Source of the DNA: Brachyspira hampsonii
Lineage (GTDB): Bacteria > Spirochaetota > Brachyspiria > Brachyspirales > Brachyspiraceae
DNA length: 64,000 nt
NCBI RefSeq assembly: GCF_002214805.1
Contig: NZ_CP019914.1
Span: 2,914,001-2,978,000 of the forward strand
Reading direction: 5' to 3'
Positions 14,522 through 20,921 of this stretch are shown piece by piece. The translations under genes were made by a program, and so were the position numbers. A model generated the notes under the pieces. The model had not been told where the DNA came from. It made no database searches and saw nothing but the letters and a program-made list of their open reading frames with translations. Position 1 is the stretch's first letter. Each line of letters opens with the position of its first letter.

Positions 14522-14791
14522 TTAATAATCTTTCTTTTTATTTCCAAAAGCTCCATCTTCTTTTGCTGTCTTTCTGCTATGACACCTTTTGCATAAAGCC
14601 TGCAGGTTGCTTTTATCATAGAACAGAGGATCATCTTCGCTTTCTATTCTTTTTATATGGTCCACATGTTCAGCAAAGTTATGGCATTCCTCAAAGTTTT
14701 TGCAAAGCGGATTTTCTTTCAAAAAACTTTCTCTAAAAGCACGCCATTTTTTGCTTTGATATCTTTTATATGCTTTTTCATCACTTCTCAT
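14522..14791 (-). CDS. HNH endonuclease
   Basis: 89 residues starting MRSDEKAYKRYQSKKW. The HNH core is plain: NPLCKNFEECHNFAEHVDHI (Cys pair and the first His block), then SNLQALCKRCHSRKTA. A start at 14791 is used; an in-frame GTG at 14800 is less likely. In HNH-containing cos phages such a nuclease often helps terminase, but here it sits among replication genes, so it could also be a homing-type or recombination nuclease. The family is certain, the role is not. Confidence 0.85.
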   Translation of the reverse strand: MRSDEKAYKRYQSKKWRAFRESFLKENPLCKNFEECHNFAEHVDHIKRIESEDDPLFYDKSNLQALCKRCHSRKTAKEDGAFGNKKKDY

Positions 14792-14826
14792 TATAAACAC
14801 TCTTTACTTTTGAACATCTTATTTAC

Positions 14827-14851
14827 AAGTTATCAACATTGTTGACAACTT
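14827..14851. promoter_or_regulatory. Dyad with DnaA-box-like sequence before the HNH gene
   Basis: AAGTT-A-TCAAC-ATT-GTTGA-C-AACTT is a near-perfect dyad in the 63-base gap between 14801 and 14863. TTATCAACA inside it differs from the DnaA box TTATCCACA at one base. It could be an operator for the leftward early genes or part of a phage origin; iterons are not seen around it. Confidence 0.35.
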
Positions 14852-14863
14852 ATAAACATAGAA

Positions 14864-15142
14864 TTATTCATTATTAGCTATCTCATCTTCTATATCAGTT
14901 AGCACTGATTCAAAATCTTCATAGCAGTACGGAGTCTTTCCATCTACACATATTTTAAATGCTCCATCTTCTAAATCTATATAGCAGTTACATAAATCAT
15001 TATTAATTTCTAATCTGTTTCTTTTAATCTCCATATCATCTTTTAATATAGGATATTGTTCAGCTATTTTATTTGATGCAGCTTCTAAAATAGCTATTTT
15101 TGTACAAACATAATGTTCACGCAATTTTTCTAAAAATATCAT
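14864..15142 (-). CDS. Hypothetical phage protein
   Basis: 92 residues starting MIFLEKLREHYVCTKIAILE. The first half is helical, the second acidic and strand-rich (CYIDLEDGAFKICVDGKTPY), with a C-terminal EDFESVLTDIEDEIANNE helix. No family is recognised. It is part of the leftward early operon, 11 bases after the next gene upstream. Confidence 0.55.
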   Translation of the reverse strand: MIFLEKLREHYVCTKIAILEAASNKIAEQYPILKDDMEIKRNRLEINNDLCNCYIDLEDGAFKICVDGKTPYCYEDFESVLTDIEDEIANNE

Positions 15143-15153
15143 TTTTTATCTCC

Positions 15154-15414
15154 TTATTTATAATTTGTAAAATCAATAACTAAATCTGTTTTTATATTAT
15201 TATTATTTTTATCTATGATTTTATCACGAAGTTCGGTATATGCTCTATCAATAGTATCTAAGCAATCTGAAGATAAAATAAAGAATTTGTATTTTTTATC
15301 ATCTTCAATAATTAAATTATATTTGTTTATTAATGATGCATTAATATCAGCTTTATATATGTGCATAGGTTTTTCAATAAAAAATAAACTATTATCAGTT
15401 ATTATAGTTAGCAT
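15154..15414 (-). CDS. Hypothetical phage protein
   Basis: 86 residues starting MLTIITDNSLFFIEKPMHIY, with SSDCLDTIDRAYTELRDKII as a central helix. It is mostly predicted alpha/beta and acidic. No family is recognised. It lies about 60 bases downstream of the helicase-loader gene. Confidence 0.55.
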   Translation of the reverse strand: MLTIITDNSLFFIEKPMHIYKADINASLINKYNLIIEDDKKYKFFILSSDCLDTIDRAYTELRDKIIDKNNNNIKTDLVIDFTNYK

Positions 15415-15473
15415 ACATATTTTCCTCTTTTAATAAAATCTTATAAAAATAGTCAAAATAATATTTTGACTAT

Positions 15474-16325
15474 TTAAGCAGTTATTAATTCTTTATACTT
15501 CTGCATTTCTATTTCTATAATTTTTAAGTTTAATAGTCTGCTTGTAAGTCTGCCTTTCATATATTCAGAATCAGTTTTTTTATTCAAACTCTTTAATAAA
15601 TCATCATAGCTTTTATTTGATGTCAGTATTACAGTTTTTTCTCCGCTTCTTATATTATCAAATATTTTATAGTATCCATCTATGGCATAATGAAAGCCTA
15701 CGCTGTCAATATCATCTATCATAATAATATCTGCATTTTTGGCATTATCTATTTTTTTATCAATAGTGGCTTTCATATCTTTATCTTTAGCATTTTGATT
15801 AAATAAGTTTTTATGCAAATCTTCAAAATGGCTAGCCTTCATATACATTACTTTGATGTTATTAATAACATATATCTGCCATAACATTTTTAGCATTGTA
15901 GTTTTACCTGTTCCGCTCTTCCCTCTGAAATATAATGACATTGTACTTCCTACATTCAAATATTTTTTTATAGAATTAATCAGATCAGTTTGATTAAATC
16001 TTTTTGCAAAAATATATAAAGTCATTTCATTATCTAATGTGCCGAATACTAAATTATATGTTTTTATAAGATTATCAATTCTTTCTATCTTTTCTGATAT
16101 TTTAGTTTTTTCATCGCTTACACAGTCGCACATAGTAGGCAGACTGTATCGTCTTCCTGAAAAACTTAAATCATCTGGAACTTTTAGAAATCCATACTCA
16201 TCGCATTTAGTACATTTTGGGTCTTTTCCGTCCCTTGCTATTTTTTTTAATTCTTCCAAATATTTTTTATAGCTTTGCAGACAATATCCGTTATCCGCAA
16301 TTTGCAATTTGTGAATACGCATCAT
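15474..16325 (-). CDS. DnaC/IstB-like helicase-loader ATPase
   Basis: 283 residues. An N-terminal Cys cluster (CTKCDEYG at 38-45, CDC at 66-68) is followed by the AAA+ core: Walker A GKSGTGKT at 135-142, Walker B IIMIDDID at 200-207, sensor region VILTSNKSYDDLL, and an arginine in GRLTSRLLNL. It would load the replicative helicase onto phage DNA together with the initiator encoded just upstream. The two genes overlap by 35 bases. Family members usually work with DnaB-type helicases; no phage DnaB is seen in the window, so it may recruit the host one. Confidence 0.85.
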   Translation of the reverse strand: MMRIHKLQIADNGYCLQSYKKYLEELKKIARDGKDPKCTKCDEYGFLKVPDDLSFSGRRYSLPTMCDCVSDEKTKISEKIERIDNLIKTYNLVFGTLDNEMTLYIFAKRFNQTDLINSIKKYLNVGSTMSLYFRGKSGTGKTTMLKMLWQIYVINNIKVMYMKASHFEDLHKNLFNQNAKDKDMKATIDKKIDNAKNADIIMIDDIDSVGFHYAIDGYYKIFDNIRSGEKTVILTSNKSYDDLLKSLNKKTDSEYMKGRLTSRLLNLKIIEIEMQKYKELITA

Positions 16326-17181
16326 CTAGGTTTCCTCCTTCTTCTATAATTTTTAATAAATAATTCAGTTTATCAATTCCGCTTGGTATTGTGTATTTTT
16401 TTGTTTCTTCGCTTTGAGTTTTATTTTCTTTGTTATCATTATTTTTTGTACTTTCATTTTTTTGGCATAAAGCCATTTTCAATAAATCCTGCAGTTTCAT
16501 AGCATATCTTTTTTCTACTGGTAATTTATAAAATGCATTTTTTGTAATTTCTAAAACATCATCAATATTGTTATTTACTCTGTTTTTAAAGATTTTTATT
16601 AAATGCATTTTATAAGGAGCTCTTGCCGAGTAGTCTAATTTTTCAAGCAATAATTCTTCATACAATTTTTTAAACTTTTCTAAAAACTCATTTTGAAGCT
16701 GAAGCTCTTTTATCTCTTTATCATCTGTTAAAAGTTTTGCAGGATATATTGGATTTTCGTCCACATCTTCATTAAACAAACTAGGCTCATCATATATCAC
16801 AGTAACAGGAGCTTCGAGATTCTGAAGTTTTTTATCTTCTTCTTTAAGCTCTTCAATTTTATTTTTCAAATTAGTAAAGTCATATACTAATCCTACTTTT
16901 ATACATCGTTTGTCTTTATATGTTCTTGCTATTTTTATTTTCAAATAGCCTTTTGCCTGCAGGCTTTTTCTTTGTCTTGTGCATCTTCTGCTGATATCTT
17001 TATCTCTAATTTCATTAAAATCTTTATTTACTAAATGAAATATCCAGCATATAAACTCAAACTCGCTTGTTGTTAATCCTAGTCTAGTTCTATATTCAAG
17101 CACTTCAAAAGGTGTTGTTAACAAATCTGCAGGATAATCTATTTTTCCGTAAAGTGCCGAAAACTTTTCTAACTCTGCCAT
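16291..17181 (-). CDS. Phage replication initiator, winged-helix protein
   Basis: 296 residues. Residues ~25-110 look like a winged-helix DNA-binding domain (LGLTTSEFEFICWIFHLVNK, ISRRCTRQRKSLQAKGYLKI). A coiled segment follows, and residues ~160-230 are helical (KKLYEELLLEKLDYSARAPY, DVLEITKNAFYKLPVEKRYA), similar in layout to DnaD-like or phage O-type initiators. It is immediately upstream of the DnaC-like loader, a standard phage replication pair. Its ATG overlaps the stop of a short upstream frame (TAATG), implying coupled translation. Confidence 0.7.
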   Translation of the reverse strand: MAELEKFSALYGKIDYPADLLTTPFEVLEYRTRLGLTTSEFEFICWIFHLVNKDFNEIRDKDISRRCTRQRKSLQAKGYLKIKIARTYKDKRCIKVGLVYDFTNLKNKIEELKEEDKKLQNLEAPVTVIYDEPSLFNEDVDENPIYPAKLLTDDKEIKELQLQNEFLEKFKKLYEELLLEKLDYSARAPYKMHLIKIFKNRVNNNIDDVLEITKNAFYKLPVEKRYAMKLQDLLKMALCQKNESTKNNDNKENKTQSEETKKYTIPSGIDKLNYLLKIIEEGGNLDDAYSQIANCG

Positions 17182-17231
17182 TATTCTATACCGCCTAATA
17201 TATTTTTATAAGTCAATTTTCGTACTAACAT
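17181..17231 (-). CDS. Short leader frame coupled to the replication initiator
   Basis: 16 codons (MLVRKLTYKNILGGIE) with a strong ribosome site (GGAGG, 7 bases before the ATG at 17231), ending in TAATG shared with the initiator start. It may be a leader that sets initiator translation. The same frame is open to 17411, which would give a 76-residue protein with a hydrophobic centre (FFALIIFITAEGGIFL), but no comparable ribosome site is seen at that far end. Either form is uncertain. Confidence 0.4.
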   Translation of the reverse strand: MLVRKLTYKNILGGIE

Positions 17232-17411
17232 TAAACTGCCTCCGTGATTGTATTTTTTTAAAAATATTCCTCCTTCTGCAGTGATAAAAATTATTAATGC
17301 AAAGAACTGCCCGAATGATTTAAATAAATTTATGCTGCATTTGTTTTTGATATTTTTTAGCAGGAATGCTAATTGATGAAATAAACTCTGTTCTTTATCT
17401 AAAAAAGTCAA

Positions 17412-17712
17412 GCATAACTTTTTAGTTGCAATTATTATCGAGATTTTTAAGGATTGTTGTTGTTTTAAATCTAGTATGTTTTTTAAGCATACTAGATTTT
17501 TTAATTTATCGATTTGTATTTTGAGAGAAGATTGTAAAACTCGTACCGCTTTCCATAGTCTTAGAAAATTCGTTAAAATTAAAAATTTTTAGTATAAACA
17601 CTTCAAACTATTTTATAGTATAATAAAGCTAAAGAAATTATATTAATAAAAATTATTTTCCTTTGCATACTCGGTTTGACACTTCATCAAAACCTTCTTC
17701 TATTGTAAGCCC
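17412..17712. other. Gene-free stretch at the probable right end of the prophage
   Basis: No gene is supported. It contains the hairpin at 17467-17502 and an AT-rich stretch with -10-like sequences on both strands around 17600-17640. The leftward early operon of the prophage probably begins here. No lysogeny repressor is encoded, and no att repeat could be identified by eye. Confidence 0.45.
17467..17502 (+). terminator. Intrinsic-terminator-like hairpin, rightward
   Basis: A perfect 12-bp stem (17467-17478 with 17488-17499, 9-base loop) is followed by T's on the + strand. No rightward gene ends here, so it implies an unrecognised rightward transcript or a shared operator-like dyad. Confidence 0.5.
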
Positions 17713-18270
17713 TCAATCTGTTTTGATTTTATACCATTCTCTTACATATTCGCATTGATATTCTTCATTAGGAGGAAGCCATTCTACAGGAGATTTATCG
17801 CCTTTTGAACGATTTGCACCTTTTGATACAGCAATCAAGTGATTTTCATTTTTCATATAATTATAATATTCATTTTTCTTTTCTTTGCTCCAATTACTAG
17901 CACCGCTTATATGAGCATTTTTTAAAGGCACTAAATGATCTATATCTAAATCTCTAGCATTAGTAAAATATTTTCCTGTGAACTTGTCATACCATTTTCC
18001 TGATATTACTCTATTATTTGATATTACAGGTTTTATTAATGATTCTCTGGCTAATACTTCATGCCTTGTATTAAGTCCGTCATTATCCTCATCAGCCCAA
18101 TCTCCCCAATCATCTCTGTTGTATCTTGTAACTGTTTCTTTTTCTGACTTTTCTGTTTTTGATATTTCTTTTTTATTGTATATATTATTATAATAATAGT
18201 ATCCTGCTGCTATTAATAAAATAAATAATATAAATAAAGGAGATGATTTTTTCTTTTTTCTTCTTGCCAT
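17713..18270 (-). CDS. Membrane-anchored HNH nuclease (DUF1524-like)
   Basis: 185 residues. MARRKKKKSSPLFILFILLI is a basic start followed by one membrane helix, so the rest should lie outside the cytoplasm. The nuclease core DLDIDHLVPLKNAHISGASN, then LIAVSKGANRSKGDKSPVEW and a C-terminal CEYVREWYKIK match extracellular HNH nucleases of the DUF1524/GmrSD C-terminal type. EDNDGLNTRHE before it may bind calcium. The role could be degradation of external DNA for nutrition or uptake. It lies just outside the phage replication genes, so it could belong to the host or be a phage cargo gene. Confidence 0.78.
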   Translation of the reverse strand: MARRKKKKSSPLFILFILLIAAGYYYYNNIYNKKEISKTEKSEKETVTRYNRDDWGDWADEDNDGLNTRHEVLARESLIKPVISNNRVISGKWYDKFTGKYFTNARDLDIDHLVPLKNAHISGASNWSKEKKNEYYNYMKNENHLIAVSKGANRSKGDKSPVEWLPPNEEYQCEYVREWYKIKTD

Positions 18271-18285
18271 AGTTGCTCCTATTAT

Positions 18286-18425
18286 TGCTAATAAAAATTG
18301 TTCGCTGAAAATATATAGTAAATGACGCCGTCCGCCTTTGGCGAATTTGCTATATGCTCATAATTTTTAGCTTTATCATATTTGTAATCTATTATTTTTA
18401 TTTCTGCTAATAAAAATTGTTAGCT
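18286..18425. repeat. Pair of 21-bp direct repeats
   Basis: 18286-18306 and 18405-18425 are identical at 20 of 21 positions (TGCTAATAAAAATTGTT then C/A, GCT), 119 bases apart. They bracket a short GC-richer hairpin-forming piece (CGCC-TTTG-GCG near 18330). They may be a remnant duplication or an attachment-like scar. Confidence 0.5.
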
Positions 18426-18470
18426 AGCTTTGTATTATTATATGATAAACTTAGCGATACTAACAATTTT
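18413..18470 (-). terminator. Inverted repeat downstream of the DUF62 gene
   Basis: Arms 18413-18423 and 18460-18470 are perfectly complementary (11 bp, 36-base loop). On the - strand the second arm ends in a run of T's. This fits a weak terminator for the leftward gene ending at 18493. Confidence 0.4.
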
Positions 18471-18492
18471 ATATTTAGCTTTTTTATAATTA

Positions 18493-19392
18493 TTATTTTT
18501 TTATTATTTCCATACTCCAATTAGGTCCGCTGTAAACTTTGTACTTATCAGAGAAATTTCCCATATTAACAGCAACAGAGAAATTAAGTTCTGAATTAAA
18601 ATATGCCATATTATCACCTTCAGCTGCATCTCCAAAAGTATTAACAAGCTTAACATCACCATTCCATATTAAATTTCCTTCATTGTATATAGAAACATTT
18701 AAAATATCTCCAACCTGTACTCCATTGTCAAGCATTAATTGACGAGGAAGTGAAGACCATACATTTCCATACTGAATATCTAGTATAGGTATATTAGCAA
18801 AGAATTTACCATTTTCAAATCTTGGTTTTTGATAATCTATTTTTGTTATATTAGTTCCTAATGACTTTCCAACTTGTTCAAAAGTTATTTGTTTTGAGGC
18901 TAATCTTGCTCCTGTATATACATAAACATCTCTGCCATGAAAAGTGTATGATTCCTGAGAGTTAGTAAGTCTGTTTACTGCCTCATCAATTTCTCTTACT
19001 TCTTCTATTCCTAAACTTTCAGCAACAAAAGTTAAAGAGCCGTTATCAGGTGTTACAAAATAATAGTTATTAGTAGTTTTCATAACAACTGATTTTCTTT
19101 CTGTACCAACTCCGGGGTCTACAACATTAACAAATACTGTACCTTCGGGCCAATATCTAGCAGTTTGATCTAATCTCAAAGCGGCTTCCCATATATTAAA
19201 TGCGGGTATTTCATGTGTAAGATCATAAACTTTTAAATCTTTATCTACAGTTAAAGCTACTCCATACATACTTGCAACAGCATTGTCCTTTCTTCCGAAA
19301 TCTGTTTGAAGTGCAAGCGGAGATTTACCAATTTGTCTTTCGCATGACATAAGCATGACAAATAATGATATTATTAATATATATTTTTTCAT
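18493..19392 (-). CDS. Lipoprotein of the SAM hydroxide-adenosyltransferase (DUF62) family
   Basis: 299 residues. MKKYILIISLFVMLMSCERQ is a lipoprotein signal with Cys17 as the lipidation site. The family fold follows: LALQTDFGRKDNAVASMYGV, VYDLTHEIPAFNIWEAALRL, VFVNVVDPGVGTERKSVVMK, FVTPDNGSLTFVAE and SYTFHGRDVYVYTGARLA. Members split S-adenosylmethionine with water or halide; most bacterial ones are SAM hydrolases. A surface-lipoprotein location would put it away from cytoplasmic SAM, which is odd. Gene start and ribosome site (GAGGAAATAAA) are clear. Confidence 0.85.
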   Translation of the reverse strand: MKKYILIISLFVMLMSCERQIGKSPLALQTDFGRKDNAVASMYGVALTVDKDLKVYDLTHEIPAFNIWEAALRLDQTARYWPEGTVFVNVVDPGVGTERKSVVMKTTNNYYFVTPDNGSLTFVAESLGIEEVREIDEAVNRLTNSQESYTFHGRDVYVYTGARLASKQITFEQVGKSLGTNITKIDYQKPRFENGKFFANIPILDIQYGNVWSSLPRQLMLDNGVQVGDILNVSIYNEGNLIWNGDVKLVNTFGDAAEGDNMAYFNSELNFSVAVNMGNFSDKYKVYSGPNWSMEIIKK

Positions 19393-19437
19393 TTTATTTC
19401 CTCTTTTAATTTAAATATATATGTTTTTTATTTTGTT

Positions 19438-19475
19438 AAAAAATTAAGGGCATAAGAATAAACTCATGCCCTTAA
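19438..19475 (-). terminator. Intrinsic terminator, leftward
   Basis: Arms 19444-19456 and 19463-19475 (TTAAGGGCATAAG with CTCATGCCCTTAA) form a GC-containing stem followed on the - strand by six T's. It ends the small basic gene at 19493 and probably the fba transcript. It also sits between that gene and the DUF62 gene. Confidence 0.85.
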
Positions 19476-19492
19476 AAATATTTATTTTTTAA

Positions 19493-19585
19493 TTATTTAG
19501 TTTTAGCATTTAGAGCATCTTTTTGTCTTCTTATTCTTCTTAAAGCTCTTTTGCGTTTAACTACTTTTCTATGCTGTTTACCCAC
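19493..19585 (-). CDS. 30-residue highly basic protein
   Basis: GTG-start frame (M/V)GKQHRKVVKRKRALRRIR followed by RQKDALNAKTK, more than half Lys/Arg. GGAG lies 5 bases before the GTG, and the terminator at 19438-19475 follows directly. The overlapping ATG frame stops after eight codons. Small proteins beginning GKQHRK with KRKR blocks occur in Bacteroidetes and spirochaetes and look ribosome-associated by composition, but the function is not established. It is downstream of fba on the same strand with a 33-base gap. Confidence 0.7.
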   Translation of the reverse strand: MGKQHRKVVKRKRALRRIRRQKDALNAKTK

Positions 19586-19618
19586 ATTATCTCCTTTAAT
19601 AATATTATTTTTTATTTA

Positions 19619-20581
19619 TTATATTTTTCCATTAGATCCTAATACATTATTGATTTTATGCATATAGAGTTTTTTCATTTCATCACGTGCAGGTCCTAAA
19701 TATTTTCTAGGATCGAATTCTTTAGGATTATCATGAAATACTTTTCTAATAGCAGCAGTCATAGCAAGTCTTGAGTCGCTGTCTATATTTATTTTACAAA
19801 CAGCACTTTTTGAAGCTTCTCTTAATTGCTCTTCTGGAATACCTATAGCATCATCTAATTTACCGCCGTATTCATTAATCATTTTTACATATTCCTGAGG
19901 CACGCTTGAAGAACCATGTAAAACTATAGGGAAACCAGGAATTTTTTTCTCAATTTCTTTAAGTATATCTAATCTTATTTCAGGATTTTGACCAGGTTTG
20001 AACTTATAAGCACCATGACTAGTACCTATAGAAATAGCAAGAGAATCAACTCCTGTTTTTTTAACGAAATCTTCTACTTCTTCAGGCTGAGTATAAGTAT
20101 GATGTTCAGCAGAAACATCATCTTCAACACCAGCAAGAACTCCTAATTCACCTTCTACAGTAACATCATATTTATGAGCATATTCAACAACACTTCTAGT
20201 AAGTTCAACATTTTTATTGTAATCATAATGGCTTCCGTCTATCATAACAGAAGAGAAACCATATTCTATACAGCTTTTACAAAGTTCTAAGCTGTCGCCA
20301 TGGTCTAGGTGCAAAACTATAGGTACATTAACGCCTAATTCTTTAGCATACTCAACAGCTCCTTGAGCCATATATCTTAAAAGAGTTTGATTAGCATATT
20401 TTCTTGCACCAGAAGATACTTGAATTATAACAGGACTTTTAGTTTCTACACAAGCTTGTACTATAGCTTGAAGTTGTTCCATATTATTAAAGTTAAAAGC
20501 TGGTATTGCATAACCCCCACTTATAGCTTTTTTAAAAAGTTCTCTGCTATTAACAAGTCCTAAATCTGAGAATTTAACCAT
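19619..20581 (-). CDS. fba: Class II fructose-1,6-bisphosphate aldolase
   Basis: 320 residues, the usual length of the class IIB type. It cleaves fructose-1,6-bisphosphate to dihydroxyacetone phosphate and glyceraldehyde-3-phosphate in glycolysis. Zinc-ligand and active-site blocks are VLHLDHGDSLELCK, SVMIDGSHYDYNKN, VEGELGVLAGVEDDV, SIGTSHGAYKF, FPIVLHGSSSVPQEY and KINIDSDSRLAMT. CTCCTTA just upstream on the + strand reads as a good ribosome site on the coding strand. It is probably co-transcribed with the small basic gene. Confidence 0.96.
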   Translation of the reverse strand: MVKFSDLGLVNSRELFKKAISGGYAIPAFNFNNMEQLQAIVQACVETKSPVIIQVSSGARKYANQTLLRYMAQGAVEYAKELGVNVPIVLHLDHGDSLELCKSCIEYGFSSVMIDGSHYDYNKNVELTRSVVEYAHKYDVTVEGELGVLAGVEDDVSAEHHTYTQPEEVEDFVKKTGVDSLAISIGTSHGAYKFKPGQNPEIRLDILKEIEKKIPGFPIVLHGSSSVPQEYVKMINEYGGKLDDAIGIPEEQLREASKSAVCKINIDSDSRLAMTAAIRKVFHDNPKEFDPRKYLGPARDEMKKLYMHKINNVLGSNGKI

Positions 20582-20601
20582 ATTTTTCTCCTTATTCTTT
20601 T

Positions 20602-20628
20602 TTAATTCTTAATTCTTAATTCTTAATT
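20602..20628. repeat. Heptamer tandem repeat in the fba leader
   Basis: TTAATTC is repeated three times plus six bases of a fourth copy, 20-45 bases upstream of the fba start. Copy number could vary by slippage and alter promoter or leader spacing. Confidence 0.6.
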
Positions 20629-20832
20629 AAAAGATATCAAAAATACTTTATTAATAATATAGTAAAAATAATATTTTTTCAATAAAAATACTTATTTTTT
20701 ATATGATTAGAATTTAAAAAATATTATTTAAAAATCAAATTAAATATTCAGAATTTAAAAATAAAATAAGAGCCTGTAAATATATTATTATTAATTTGAA
20801 TTATTTTTTTATTAATTGCTTTATATGATTTA

Positions 20833-20861
20833 TTGACTATTGTTTTTATATATGTTATAAT
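20833..20861 (+). promoter_or_regulatory. Promoter of the thrS operon
   Basis: TTGACT at 20833-20838, a 17-base spacer, and TATAAT at 20856-20861 with a TG-N extension at 20853-20855. The start of transcription would be about 55 bases before the thrS ATG; no T-box-like leader fits in that space. Confidence 0.8.
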
Positions 20862-20921
20862 GTTTCAAAATATTTGCATAAGTTTTTAGCAAATACAAGT
20901 ATCAATTCAAGAGGTGTTATA

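Noticed and set aside
20862-20921. thrS leader considered as a T-box
   Set aside because: Only about 55 bases lie between the predicted transcription start and the start codon, too short for a T-box, and no terminator hairpin is present there.
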